NCBI GenBank assembly: GCA_964617375.1
Contig: CAZTXQ010000010.1
Span: 1-64,000, forward strand
Reading direction: 5' to 3'
DNA from: Firm-13 sp964617375
GTDB lineage: Bacteria; Bacillota; Clostridia; Saccharofermentanales; Saccharofermentanaceae
Length of the DNA: 64,000 nt
The notes below the pieces were generated by a model that was not told where the DNA came from, did not search any database, and was given only the letters and a program-made list of their open reading frames with translations. A program made the position numbers and the translations under genes. This document shows, one piece after another, positions 1 to 8,184 of this stretch (position 1 is its first letter; every line of letters starts with the position of its first letter).

Positions 1-1
1 T

Positions 2-88
2 GAAATCAACGATTCGCCCATTGTCTACCACTGGAAATACCATATGAGTGAAATCAATTCTGTAGAGGTTATCGGTCTAGCTAGTTAA
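2..88 (+). pseudogene. C-terminal end of an IS630-type transposase
   Basis: An open frame runs in from the left edge and stops at 86-88. Its 28 residues include EINDSPIVYHWKYH and end IGLAS. They match, residue for residue over most of their length, the C-terminus encoded on the minus strand at 7605-7690, and the DNA is also close to identical. The pattern '(R)IYKYFxEIN..PxVxHWKY' is what I know from the C-termini of IS630-family DDE transposases; this family call is from memory of the motif, not from a search. Only the tail lies in the window, so it may belong to an intact element upstream or be another remnant. Confidence 0.55.
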
Positions 89-104
89 AAATCGCTATAC
101 AAGG

Positions 105-124
105 ATCGGAATTGATGCGATCCA
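105..124. terminator. Short hairpin between transposase tail and arsenic operon
   Basis: GGATCG and CGATCC flank an 8-base loop between the two convergent genes. There is no clear T tract on either side, so termination is only a guess. Confidence 0.3.
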
Positions 125-138
125 TTAGCCGGTATCTC

Positions 139-498
139 TTAACCGGCGTATCCGATCTTCTCCAGAATTTTTAAGACTTCCTCGGTTTTCAGAACTTTGC
201 CGAAGGATACGACTTTACCGTCGATCACGAGGGCCGGTGTCGTCATAACGCCATAGGCGGCGATCTGCGAGAAATCCGTCACATGGTCGACCGTCGTGTC
301 CAGACCGAGACTCGCCAGTGCTTCTTTTACGGCCGCTTCCAGCTTGTTGCATTTGTCGCAGCCGCTTCCGAGTATCTTAATTCGTGCGCCGCCGGTTTTC
401 GCGGTTTCCGCTTTGGCCATACTCTCTGCGTCGCAGTTTCCGCCGCAGCAGCAGGAAGGCGCTTTTTCCTCAACTTTTTTCTTTCCAAATAGTCCCAT
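139..498 (-). CDS. Small thioredoxin-like redox protein
   Basis: The 119-residue protein ends with a compact thioredoxin fold of about 75 residues: a beta strand (RIKILGSG), a CDKC active-site pair, and the cis-proline strand TTPALVIDGKV. This is the pattern of the 'redox-active disulfide protein 2' / MTH895 family of glutaredoxin-sized thioredoxins. The N-terminal 35 residues are a charged, Cys-rich extension (CCCGGNC), unusual for the family and possibly a metal or arsenic ligand set. It is the last gene of the minus-strand operon arsR-permease-ferredoxin/DUF2703, so a role as thiol donor for metalloid handling is likely but inferred. A GGAGA ribosome binding site precedes the ATG. Confidence 0.8.
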   Translation of the reverse strand: MGLFGKKKVEEKAPSCCCGGNCDAESMAKAETAKTGGARIKILGSGCDKCNKLEAAVKEALASLGLDTTVDHVTDFSQIAAYGVMTTPALVIDGKVVSFGKVLKTEEVLKILEKIGYAG

Positions 499-562
499 AG
501 TGCATTCTCCTTATCATTTTGTTCGTCCGGAAATCTGTCTTCCCGGACCGGTTGATTTGTAA

Positions 563-1324
563 TTAGCAGGTGCCTCCGCAGGAGCAGGAGGATTTTTGAC
601 TTTTCCCATTGTAAAATTCTTTCAGGTTCCCGGGAAGTTCATATTCGCCGCAGGAACTGTTGGAATCCATTTGCCCGAACACGGCGTTAAAAATGGCTTC
701 GGCAAGCATTTCTTCCGGAGGCAGCTCATAGGTTTTTCCTTTGTACTCAAATACCCGGCAAGTAACATCGGTACCGCTGATATCGCTGCAGCAGCCGCAG
801 CTGCTTTCGGCAACTGTCTGACAGATATCACGGCCGTTCACGCGGATCGTCGGGGATGAGAGGAATTTATTCTGGACTGCAATTTCCGCAGTCGTCATCT
901 CTTTCTTGATGTAATCCACTTCGTAACCGGCTATCTTCAGTGCCGGAGTAAGCTCCATCAGGACCCCGTCAAGGACGTCGTCTGTTCCGATACAGCGCTC
1001 ACACGTGTTGAGATCGAGATAGAGATACTCGACTGTGACCTTCTTGTCCGTATTCGGTTCGCGTACGGATGAAACGGAGACGGCTTCTTCTTTCTGCTCT
1101 TTATGGGGAGGTGTCCATCCGGTGTCTTCACCGACATAGGTGATCGCGCCTGCCGGGCAAATGCCGCCGCAGCCGTGACAATGGTCGACGCATTCCACAG
1201 GATTACTTACGACGGGGGTCGGTGCTTTGGCCGAATCATATACCCCGTGGGAACATTTGGCAATACATGCGCCGCACTCCTTACATGAGAGATAATCGAT
1301 AACCGGATACCATTTCTGTGCCAT
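563..1324 (-). CDS. Ferredoxin-DUF2703 fusion protein
   Basis: The 253-residue protein starts with a two-cluster ferredoxin-like domain (residues about 10-65; CKECGACIAKC, then CHGCGGICP), followed by a linker and a region with the features of DUF2703 (about 95-235; LNTCERCIGTDDVLDGVL, a CxxC on a thioredoxin-like strand-helix). The C-terminus is another Cys cluster (CSCGGTC). DUF2703 proteins are repeatedly found in arsenic gene clusters of anaerobes; their reaction is not established. Position directly after the permease and before the small thioredoxin suggests an electron-transfer or metalloid-binding job. Cysteine content is extreme for a protein of this size. Confidence 0.75.
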   Translation of the reverse strand: MAQKWYPVIDYLSCKECGACIAKCSHGVYDSAKAPTPVVSNPVECVDHCHGCGGICPAGAITYVGEDTGWTPPHKEQKEEAVSVSSVREPNTDKKVTVEYLYLDLNTCERCIGTDDVLDGVLMELTPALKIAGYEVDYIKKEMTTAEIAVQNKFLSSPTIRVNGRDICQTVAESSCGCCSDISGTDVTCRVFEYKGKTYELPPEEMLAEAIFNAVFGQMDSNSSCGEYELPGNLKEFYNGKSQKSSCSCGGTC

Positions 1325-1347
1325 GACTATTTCCTCCTCTATCGTTC

Positions 1348-2361
1348 TTATAGAATAAAACCTTGGATTGCATTAAAAAGGTAACCAACCAGAATGATAC
1401 CGACGGTGCAGATGGCGATGAACAGAGCCAGCAGTCTTGGCTTTATCGCTTTCCGAAGCATGATCATCGAGGGAAGAGAGAGCGTTGTGACGGCCATCAT
1501 GAACGAGAGAATGCTGCCGAGCTCGGCGCCTTTGGATAGCAGAGCCTCCGCGATCGGAATCGTTCCGAAGATGTCGGCGTACATGGGAACGCCGACAAGG
1601 GTTGCCAGAATGACGCCGAAGGGATTCTTGTTGCCGAGAATCAGGAGGACCCATTCTTCCGGGATCCAGTTGTGAATGACAGCGCCGATTCCGACGCCGA
1701 TCAGAATATAAGGAATTACTTTTTTGAAGGTGGTGAGCATCTGCTCCTTCGCGTAAAGCAGGCGCTCCTTCTTTGTCAGATCCGGTGACTCGATGTCCAC
1801 GTTTCCGGCCTTCATAATGAAGCTTTCCACATATTTCTCCATATGCATCTTCTCGATGATCGTACCGCCGAGGACGGCAATAATCAGTCCGAAGGCTACG
1901 TAGATCACGGCCACCTTCCCTCCGAAGATGCTCATCAGGAGGAGAAGCGATCCAAGATCGACCATCGGGGATGAGATCAGGAACGAGAACGTTACGCCGA
2001 TGGGAAGCCCCGCTGACGTAAAGCCCATGAACAGCGGAATGGAGGAGCAGGAACAGAAAGGTGTCACCGTACCGAGGAGAGCCGCAACGATATTCGCTCC
2101 GACACCGTGGAAACGGCCCAGGATTTTCTTGCTGCGCTCGGGCGGGAAGTAGCTCTGGATGTAGCTGATGAGGAAGATCAGGAAGCACAGGAGGACGGTG
2201 ATCTTGATCACGTCGTAGAGAAAGAACTCGATGCTCCCGATCAGGCGGGAGGAAGTATCGAGTCCCAGAGCAGAAAGCCCGCTCCGGATCAGTGCGTCCA
2301 GCCACTTCATGCCAAGAATCTGATTCTGGAAAAAGTCCCAAATTGCTTTAAGTATCTGCAT
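1348..2361 (-). CDS. COG0701 permease (ArsP-like)
   Basis: The 337-residue polytopic membrane protein has the family signature TPFCSCSSIPLFMGF near residue 100 and a second half-repeat ending in hydrophobic helices, as in the DUF318/COG0701 permeases that include the trivalent organoarsenical exporter ArsP. Adjacent cysteines in the CSCSS motif are the residues that family members use for metalloid translocation. Downstream of arsR with about 88 bases between them, so it is presumably induced by the same metalloid. Substrate could also be inorganic arsenite or a related thiol-reactive metalloid; the sequence alone does not settle that. Confidence 0.85.
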   Translation of the reverse strand: MQILKAIWDFFQNQILGMKWLDALIRSGLSALGLDTSSRLIGSIEFFLYDVIKITVLLCFLIFLISYIQSYFPPERSKKILGRFHGVGANIVAALLGTVTPFCSCSSIPLFMGFTSAGLPIGVTFSFLISSPMVDLGSLLLLMSIFGGKVAVIYVAFGLIIAVLGGTIIEKMHMEKYVESFIMKAGNVDIESPDLTKKERLLYAKEQMLTTFKKVIPYILIGVGIGAVIHNWIPEEWVLLILGNKNPFGVILATLVGVPMYADIFGTIPIAEALLSKGAELGSILSFMMAVTTLSLPSMIMLRKAIKPRLLALFIAICTVGIILVGYLFNAIQGFIL

Positions 2362-2449
2362 TCTGTAGAGTCCTCAATTCTTATTCGTTTGATCGCATCA
2401 AATAATTTCGATGTATACATTAAAAAACAAGCGGCGTCCGGGGATGATA

Positions 2450-2761
2450 TTACGAATGACAACAATCGCAATCGTCAGCCTTGCCCGGTGCCGTCAGATT
2501 TCGAAAGAGTGTTTCCACATAGGAACAGCCATCTTCCGAAATCTTGTAGTGCGTCCATTTTCCGGCCTGACGGGATTCCACAATGCCGGACTCCGTAAGG
2601 ATCTTCATATGATACGAGAGTCCCGACTGTCCGAGATCGAGCGGTTCCTGCAGTACGCAGGCGCACTTCTCGCCGCCCCGGAGCATTTCCAGTATTCTCA
2701 ATCGCTTCTCGTCGGATAACGCCTTGAATATTTTCGCCTGCTCTTCATAAACGGTCGGCAT
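2450..2761 (-). CDS. arsR: ArsR-family metalloid repressor
   Basis: The 103-residue protein is a single winged helix-turn-helix of ArsR/SmtB type (recognition helix region GQSGLSYHMKIL, wing around RQAGKWTHYKI). The C33-x-C35 pair (EKCACVLQ) sits where the classic ArsR ELCVCDL arsenite site is, and the C-terminus carries an extra CDCC group, so thiophilic metalloid sensing through three or more cysteines is likely. It heads a minus-strand operon with a permease, ferredoxin-DUF2703 protein and thioredoxin-like protein. A strong promoter and an inverted repeat lie 45-100 bases upstream. Confidence 0.9.
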   Translation of the reverse strand: MPTVYEEQAKIFKALSDEKRLRILEMLRGGEKCACVLQEPLDLGQSGLSYHMKILTESGIVESRQAGKWTHYKISEDGCSYVETLFRNLTAPGKADDCDCCHS

Positions 2762-2805
2762 AGGGTTACCTCACATATAATCGTTAAACATGTTCGCTGT
2801 AAACT

Positions 2806-2827
2806 CACATCAAAATTGTTCGATGTG
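2806..2827. promoter_or_regulatory. Probable ArsR operator
   Basis: CACATC and GATGTG form an inverted repeat separated by 10 bases, immediately downstream of the -10 element of the arsR promoter. A related copy occurs about 35 bases upstream over the promoter itself (CACATT...GATTTG, minus-strand sense), giving a 35-bp tandem arrangement. Autoregulation by the adjacent repressor is inferred. Confidence 0.55.
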
Positions 2828-2830
2828 TTC

Positions 2831-2859
2831 ACTATAAATCTCAAATCAAAATTTGTCAA
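2831..2859 (-). promoter_or_regulatory. Sigma-A promoter of the arsR operon
   Basis: On the minus strand TTGACA (2859-2854) and TATAGT (2836-2831) are separated by exactly 17 bases, a near-consensus housekeeping promoter. Transcription would start near 2824, giving a leader of about 60 bases before the arsR ATG at 2761. Confidence 0.75.
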
Positions 2860-2865
2860 TGTGTT

Positions 2866-4092
2866 TTACGCGGGATTTTTTCCGAACGATCCCAGAATAG
2901 GCGCAATTTCTTTTTTAAGCTTCGCGAAATACGACGGGGGGAAGGGAGAATACTTCTCGAGCCCGCGGACGAGCTTCTTGTCAAAAAGATCTTTGTTCTT
3001 GAAAACGGCTTCCAGAATCAGGTTCATACAGTTGTTCTCGAAAAGCGTCCGGATCTCGCCCGTATACGGGACGGGTGACGCATTCTCATAATCGAGCGCG
3101 GTGTGGAGAAATACAATGAGCCGCAAAACGGCGTCGGAGAGTTCCTCCTTCGTTTGCGCGGAGGAAAAAACCGTCGAATTGCCGGCTGCCCGGTCGCCAA
3201 GAGTATCTTCTAAGTCGTCGATCAGCTGCAGGAGGAAACCGAATCCCACGGAGAACCGGATCAGCCGGTCGTCGGGACGGCCGCAGACGAGAAAACAGTC
3301 GGCGAGCACGGAAGTTCCGCCCTTCTCTGCACTGATAGCCAGAGTTTGCTCATAAGACTCAATTCTGCGTTTCTGCTGCAGAAGACTTTTGATCTGGGCA
3401 TCCTGTATGCACAGAATACTCTCGAAAACCTCGGAAAACGATTCCCTGGGATATACTTCTTCAATAATAACGAGAAGTCCGAAGACCTTCTCCTCCAAGT
3501 TGTTTTCGGGCACGGGAAGCTCGCCATGGAGTCTTTTCGAGAGCCGCGCGTTAAATCGCGCTTTCTCCGGTCCGGGGATTTCAGGGTCGTCCAGAAAATT
3601 GTCCGTATAAGGGTAGAGGAGACTGTAGGCGAAAATCGGTTTCGTATATTCGACCTTAACGCCGGCGATGATCTGCAGAACGTTCATGATCCAGACGTTT
3701 CGCATCGCCTGAAAGATATCGTCAAACACCATATCGGGATCGTATTTGCCGGACTCGGCGGCGAACCGGTCGGCCGAATCGATCGAGGCGCCCAGAAGAA
3801 GTTCCTGAAGTTCGGGGTTCTTAAGGCGGAGAAGCGTCCGGGCAAAGGACGTGACACCGGCCTTCATATCCGCGCTCCACGCCTCCGGAATGCCGTCTGC
3901 CGGCGATTTCGGGCGCCTGGCCATGCAGGATTTAAGATCCGAGACGGACTTACTAAACTCGGACATATTCCGGCGCTTATCAATAATCGATTTCTCTGTG
4001 AGAAACGGGGCGATATCCGTACCGGCATTCTTCCATATTTTCGAGTAATATTCGATAGATTCCTGTACTTTCTCCGCGACACTCATAGACAT
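2866..4092 (-). CDS. Class I isoprenoid-synthase-fold protein
   Basis: The 408-residue, helix-rich protein has two acidic motifs arranged as in class I terpenoid/polyprenyl synthases: YTDNFLDD near residues 162-169 and LQLIDDLEDTLGD near 289-300. In that superfamily such motifs bind the Mg2+ ions that hold the diphosphate. It lacks the usual FARM-containing context of trans-prenyltransferases and is longer than those enzymes (about 300 residues), so it is not an ordinary geranyl/farnesyl diphosphate synthase. No other isoprenoid gene is nearby; the AraC regulator gene lies 39 bases upstream in the same direction. Substrate and product are unknown. Confidence 0.6.
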   Translation of the reverse strand: MSMSVAEKVQESIEYYSKIWKNAGTDIAPFLTEKSIIDKRRNMSEFSKSVSDLKSCMARRPKSPADGIPEAWSADMKAGVTSFARTLLRLKNPELQELLLGASIDSADRFAAESGKYDPDMVFDDIFQAMRNVWIMNVLQIIAGVKVEYTKPIFAYSLLYPYTDNFLDDPEIPGPEKARFNARLSKRLHGELPVPENNLEEKVFGLLVIIEEVYPRESFSEVFESILCIQDAQIKSLLQQKRRIESYEQTLAISAEKGGTSVLADCFLVCGRPDDRLIRFSVGFGFLLQLIDDLEDTLGDRAAGNSTVFSSAQTKEELSDAVLRLIVFLHTALDYENASPVPYTGEIRTLFENNCMNLILEAVFKNKDLFDKKLVRGLEKYSPFPPSYFAKLKKEIAPILGSFGKNPA

Positions 4093-4130
4093 CTCTTATA
4101 CCGGCCTTTCCCGTTCCATGTAACATATCC

Positions 4131-4916
4131 CTATTTTACATCAATAGGCAGTCCGATTTCGGTCTTGCGGAAGAATCGCGCGCGAAAAGTTCCCGGCGTC
4201 ATACCGGTCTCTTTCCGGAAAATTTCGGAGAAATAGCTCTGGCTCGGGAAGGCCAGTATCGATGCGATCATAGCGGATCCGTAATCGGAGTACATCAGCA
4301 TGTTTTGCGCCGTCTCGAGCTTTTGCTTCCGGATATATGCGCTGATTGTGAGACCGGTTTGCAATTTGAAAAGGCGGGACAGATAATTCGGATGGAGACC
4401 CGAGTGTGCCGATAAGTCTCTTACGGTGATCCGCGTATGAAGGTGATCGTAAATATAGGCCGCACAGTCTGCGATATGGGCGGAGCGGATCTTCTCCGTG
4501 CGCAGCTGCCGCATTTTCTTCGCATAGGCCAGGCTGAGTGCCGGATGCAGCGCGTCAATTTCCTCCGAACTGCGGCACAGGTCGATTTTCTGAATATAAA
4601 AGTCGCTTAAGGCGAAGGCGTCGGCATGGTCAAGTCCACCGTCGATGCAGGTTCGTGCGACAAGGGCTGCCGTAATGACCAGGTGATATTTGAGGTTTCG
4701 CAGGTCGTCTCCGGAAAGCTTGCCGAGGCCGCTCTTTCCAGAAAATGGAATCGCGCAGAATTCGCGAACGCGGTCGATATCGCCGGAACGGATGGCCGCG
4801 TAGAATGCAAGCTCCGGCTGATACGGCGCCCGGAGGATCCCGTTTTCGCGTTCTATATATTCTTTGTAAACCAGCTCGTGATCGTACGGCAAAGTGATTC
4901 CCTCCGGTATTGGCAT
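4131..4916 (-). CDS. AraC-family transcriptional regulator
   Basis: The 261-residue protein has a C-terminal AraC DNA-binding domain with two helix-turn-helix units (ITVRDLSAHSGLHPNYLSRLFK, then IASILAFPSQSYFSEIFRKETGMTP split over residues about 160-250). The N-terminal 150 residues are helical rather than the cupin fold of AraC itself and resemble the sensor part of YesN-type regulators without a receiver domain. It lies upstream of the isoprenoid-fold gene on the same strand and is divergent from the GH5/GH16 glucanase genes, either of which it may control. Confidence 0.85.
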   Translation of the reverse strand: MPIPEGITLPYDHELVYKEYIERENGILRAPYQPELAFYAAIRSGDIDRVREFCAIPFSGKSGLGKLSGDDLRNLKYHLVITAALVARTCIDGGLDHADAFALSDFYIQKIDLCRSSEEIDALHPALSLAYAKKMRQLRTEKIRSAHIADCAAYIYDHLHTRITVRDLSAHSGLHPNYLSRLFKLQTGLTISAYIRKQKLETAQNMLMYSDYGSAMIASILAFPSQSYFSEIFRKETGMTPGTFRARFFRKTEIGLPIDVK

Positions 4917-5040
4917 TCCGTTTACAGCATGTCATAAAAAAGATAAAAAAGATACAGATACGATATAAGAAAACGCCAATTCGTGCGAATCTCTACGTAT
5001 CGGAAGCGACATAAAGGTCGATGAGAAGGAGGACATTCGT

Positions 5041-6069
5041 ATGAAACTGGTTAAGGGCATCAATCTCGGCGGGTATCTGTCACAATGTGAGTACAGCCGC
5101 CAGCATTATCTCGAGTTCATCGGAAAAAAGGACATTGAACAGATCCGGAACTGGGGGTTCGATCATATACGGGTTCCGTTTGATTATCCGGTCCTCGAAG
5201 AAGAGGACGGACAGAGAATACAGGAAGGCTACGATCATCTCGAACGTGTCGTCCGATGGTGTGACGAGGCCGGCCTCAATGTGATTCTGGATCTTCACCG
5301 CGCTTACGGATACGACTTCAATGATGCCGGCGACGCCGAGCGCAACAGCCTTTTCGCGAGCGAAAAGAAGATGGAGCGCTTTATCAGCCTGTGGACCGAT
5401 GTTGCCGATTACTTCGGGCACGAGAACCATGTGGCTTTCGAGCTCCTGAATGAGGTGGTCGAAGAAGAGAACACCGAGGGATGGAATCAACTGATCGCAA
5501 GGACCGTATCGGTAATTCGAGGGATCACAAAGAAGACACCGATTATTTACGGCGGCATCCGGTGGAACAGCGCCGATACTCTCCAGTATCTGGAGGTTCC
5601 GAAGGATGAGAATATTCTCTTCACCTTCCATTTCTACGAGCCTCTCATGTTCACACATCAGAGAGCCCACTGGGTTCCCGAACTGATCGACGTTCCGGAT
5701 ATATCGTACCCGGGCACGATGGAAGAATACCGGAGCCAGGCGGCTTCGCTCGGAACCAAGGGCCTGTCGGTTCTGAATTCAAAAGCGGACGTGATGGGAC
5801 CTCCGTTCCTCAAAGGAATGATGTCAGAGGCTCTTCGTGCTGCTACGGCGGCCGGTGTAGGACTGTACTGCGGCGAATTCGGCGTGATTGACAAGGCACC
5901 GCTTCCCGACACTGTGCGCTGGTTTGCCGACGTAATCGAAATCATGAGAGAACTGGACATCGGCTACGGCCTCTGGACCTACAAGGAGAAGGATTTTGGC
6001 CTTCTTGATGCGCATTACGAACCGGTTCGCGAAGAGATCCTCGCGATTCTTACCGGGAAAAACAAGTAA
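5041..6069 (+). CDS. Glycoside hydrolase family 5 beta-glucanase, intracellular
   Basis: The 342-residue protein is a complete GH5 TIM barrel. The acid/base glutamate is E138 in FELLNEV and the nucleophile E279 in LYCGEFG; the conserved RVPFDYP strand and HFYEP strand are also present. It has no signal peptide, so it acts in the cytoplasm, presumably on short oligosaccharides imported from the outside. The start is set by a strong GAAGGAGG site. Gene order with the secreted GH16 enzyme 18 bases downstream suggests a two-step attack on a beta-1,3 or mixed-linkage glucan. Confidence 0.88.
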   Translation: MKLVKGINLGGYLSQCEYSRQHYLEFIGKKDIEQIRNWGFDHIRVPFDYPVLEEEDGQRIQEGYDHLERVVRWCDEAGLNVILDLHRAYGYDFNDAGDAERNSLFASEKKMERFISLWTDVADYFGHENHVAFELLNEVVEEENTEGWNQLIARTVSVIRGITKKTPIIYGGIRWNSADTLQYLEVPKDENILFTFHFYEPLMFTHQRAHWVPELIDVPDISYPGTMEEYRSQAASLGTKGLSVLNSKADVMGPPFLKGMMSEALRAATAAGVGLYCGEFGVIDKAPLPDTVRWFADVIEIMRELDIGYGLWTYKEKDFGLLDAHYEPVREEILAILTGKNK

Positions 6070-6087
6070 CCCAAGGAGGCATATAAC

Positions 6088-7593
6088 ATGCTGCGGATGA
6101 GAAAATTCCTGACGATTCCCCTGGCGGTTCTGGTCCTGTTGTCGTTTGCCGGCTGCTCGAACGGCAGTTCTTCGAATCTGTCGTCATCGGCGGCTGCATC
6201 CGGCACCGTCTCTCAGACGGCCCCGGCTACTTCGGCCGCTTCGGCAGGGACCGCGGCTGCAACCGCGGCAGCAACCACGGCCGAGGCGACAACCGACCTG
6301 ATTTCGCCGACACCAGAGGATGAGATTCCGCAGATCGAGGGATACAATCTGCTGTGGTATGACGAATTCAACGGAACCGGCCTGGATGAAGATATCTGGA
6401 ACCGCGAAATCCGTGGGGCGGGCTGGACAAACAGCGAGCTTCAGGCATATACAGACTCGGATCAAAATGTTTATGTCAAAGACGGCCTCCTCGTGCTGAA
6501 GGCGATCGAAACGGCCGGAAGTGACGGAGAGCCCAACTACACCTCGGGCAAAGTGACGACCAGCCACAAAGAGGATTTTCTCTACGGCAAAGTTGTCGTC
6601 CGGGCCAAAGTACCCGAAGGACAGGGACTCTGGCCGGCGATCTGGATGATGCCGACCGATGAAGTCACGTACGGACCGTGGCCGCGCTGCGGAGAGATCG
6701 ACATCATGGAGCTGCTCGGCAATCAGCCGGAAACCGTCTATTCGACGATCCATTACGGCGATCCGCACGCACAGCAGCAGGGCAAGAAGACCTTAAGCGA
6801 AGGCTCGTTTGCGGATGATTTCCATGAATATTCGGTCGAGTGGGAGCCCGGCGAAATGCGCTTCTACGTCGACGGCGAACTCATAAAGACCGTAAACGAC
6901 TGGTTTACAGCATTTGCCGGCGGGAAAGAGAAGCCGTACCCCGCGCCCTTTAACAAGACTTTCTACCTGCAGATGAATCTGGCGGTCGGCGGCACATGGC
7001 CCGGAGATCCGGACGAGACGACCGACTTCTCGAAGGCCGAATTCCAGATCGATTATGTCCGCGTGTACCAGAAACCGTCCTACGATACCGACGTCATGAA
7101 GCCGGAGAAGGTTTTTCGCGAACCGACGGAAGACAGCAATCTCATCTACAACGGCGACTTCAAGACGGCGGAGGATCTCGGGGACGATACGGACTGGATT
7201 TTCCTTCTGGCCGACGGCGGTGCCGGTTCCGCGGAGATTCATGACGGCATGCTGACCGTTAAGACCGAAAAGGAAGGTAACCAGGAATACTCCCTTCAAG
7301 TGGTACAGCCGGATCTGGGACTTTATGCGGGGCAGACATACCGGATCACGTTTGAAGCGCGGGCGGAATCCGATCGGAATATGGTCGTCTGCGTTTCAGC
7401 GCCGGAGAACGGCTGGGCCCGCTACTTGCCGGATACGACAATTGACTTGAAAGAGGACTGGACGACCTATACCTACGAATTTACGATGGCGGACAAGGAC
7501 GACAACAAGGGACGCCTGGAATTCGAGCTCGGGAAACAGGGTACGACGGCCGGTGTCGATATCCGGAATGTGAGAATCGAGGCGGCAGGCTAG
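6088..7593 (+). CDS. GH16 endo-beta-1,3-glucanase lipoprotein with CBM
   Basis: The 501-residue protein begins with a lipoprotein signal (lipobox LSFAGC, lipidated C23) and a Ser/Ala/Thr-rich linker to about residue 75. The GH16 jelly roll follows (about 85-335) with the catalytic signature GEIDIMELLG: E203 nucleophile, D205 and E208 acid/base, in the ExDxxE form of laminarinases. A C-terminal domain (about 355-501; NLIYNGDF start, LEFELGKQG end) has the look of a CBM4/9-type carbohydrate-binding module. Anchored on the cell surface, it would cut laminarin-like or mixed-linkage beta-glucan and feed the cytoplasmic GH5 enzyme encoded just upstream. Confidence 0.92.
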   Translation: MLRMRKFLTIPLAVLVLLSFAGCSNGSSSNLSSSAAASGTVSQTAPATSAASAGTAAATAAATTAEATTDLISPTPEDEIPQIEGYNLLWYDEFNGTGLDEDIWNREIRGAGWTNSELQAYTDSDQNVYVKDGLLVLKAIETAGSDGEPNYTSGKVTTSHKEDFLYGKVVVRAKVPEGQGLWPAIWMMPTDEVTYGPWPRCGEIDIMELLGNQPETVYSTIHYGDPHAQQQGKKTLSEGSFADDFHEYSVEWEPGEMRFYVDGELIKTVNDWFTAFAGGKEKPYPAPFNKTFYLQMNLAVGGTWPGDPDETTDFSKAEFQIDYVRVYQKPSYDTDVMKPEKVFREPTEDSNLIYNGDFKTAEDLGDDTDWIFLLADGGAGSAEIHDGMLTVKTEKEGNQEYSLQVVQPDLGLYAGQTYRITFEARAESDRNMVVCVSAPENGWARYLPDTTIDLKEDWTTYTYEFTMADKDDNKGRLEFELGKQGTTAGVDIRNVRIEAAG

Positions 7594-7604
7594 GAAAGCG
7601 ATAA

Positions 7605-8097
7605 TTAATTCGCTAGACCGATAGCATCTACAGGATCGATTTCATTCACATGGTATTTCCAGTGGCAAACAATGGGCGAATCGTTGATTTCAGCGAAATA
7701 CTTGTATATTCGGTCGATCCGTTCTTCCCGTGAGAGAATACTCGTTACATTTGGCGATTTTAGTCCGGCGGTTACAAGACTGCCGTTAGACAATGGAGAG
7801 CAACAGATGCGTATCGTCCTTGATGGGAATCAGGACCATTCGTCAATGATAAGAAACGCGCTTCGCGAGGCCGGCCTACCTACTCAATTGCACTCAGATG
7901 CCGATTGAGTAGGCTCGCAATGATAAAAAACGCACGCCGAGAGGCTGGCGTACCTACTTAAAAGCGCTCAGATGCGGATTGAGTAGGCTCGTCAATTTCG
8001 CATGAGTCCAGATTTCCGCTGTATAACCAAAATCAATCGGTTTGCTGCAGGCTGCATCAACAACCCACGCTTTTTCTTCATCAGAGATTTCTTTATA
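7605..8097 (-). mobile_element. Broken IS630-type transposase
   Basis: Two minus-strand fragments belong to one decayed gene. At 7954-8097, 48 codons read KEISDEEKAWVVDAAC...FGYTAEIWTHAKLTSLLN and then stop; this resembles the N-terminal helix-turn-helix region of IS630 transposases. At 7605 to about 7740 the C-terminus reads REERIDRIYKYFAEINDSP...CHWKYH. The catalytic DDE core between them is missing and replaced by tandem repeats. A plus-strand frame at 7808-7850 reading MRIVLDGNQDHSS recalls the core RIVLDNxxxH motif, which would imply an internal inversion, but that is weak. Family assignment is by motif recognition. Confidence 0.6.
7849..7990 (+). repeat. Tandem pair of about 71-bp repeats with stem-loops
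   Basis: Two adjacent copies start with AATGATAAGAAACGC and AATGATAAAAAACGC. Each contains a hairpin closed by CCTACT and AGTAGG (10 pairs in the first copy, CCTACTCAAT/ATTGAGTAGG; shorter in the second). On the minus strand both copies encode a version of SLLNxHLSA, so the array is a tandem duplication of a piece of the IS630 gene. Confidence 0.7.
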
Positions 8098-8184
8098 CTA
8101 GGGAAGACTTTCCCTTCCGAATCCTGATACGAAGTCAGCTATCCGGTTTATAATGGCGGTAAGAACTTTTCGAGAGGACATTGT

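Noticed and set aside
3346..4236. A 296-codon plus-strand frame opposite the isoprenoid-fold gene
   Set aside because: No domain, and it overlaps two supported minus-strand genes.
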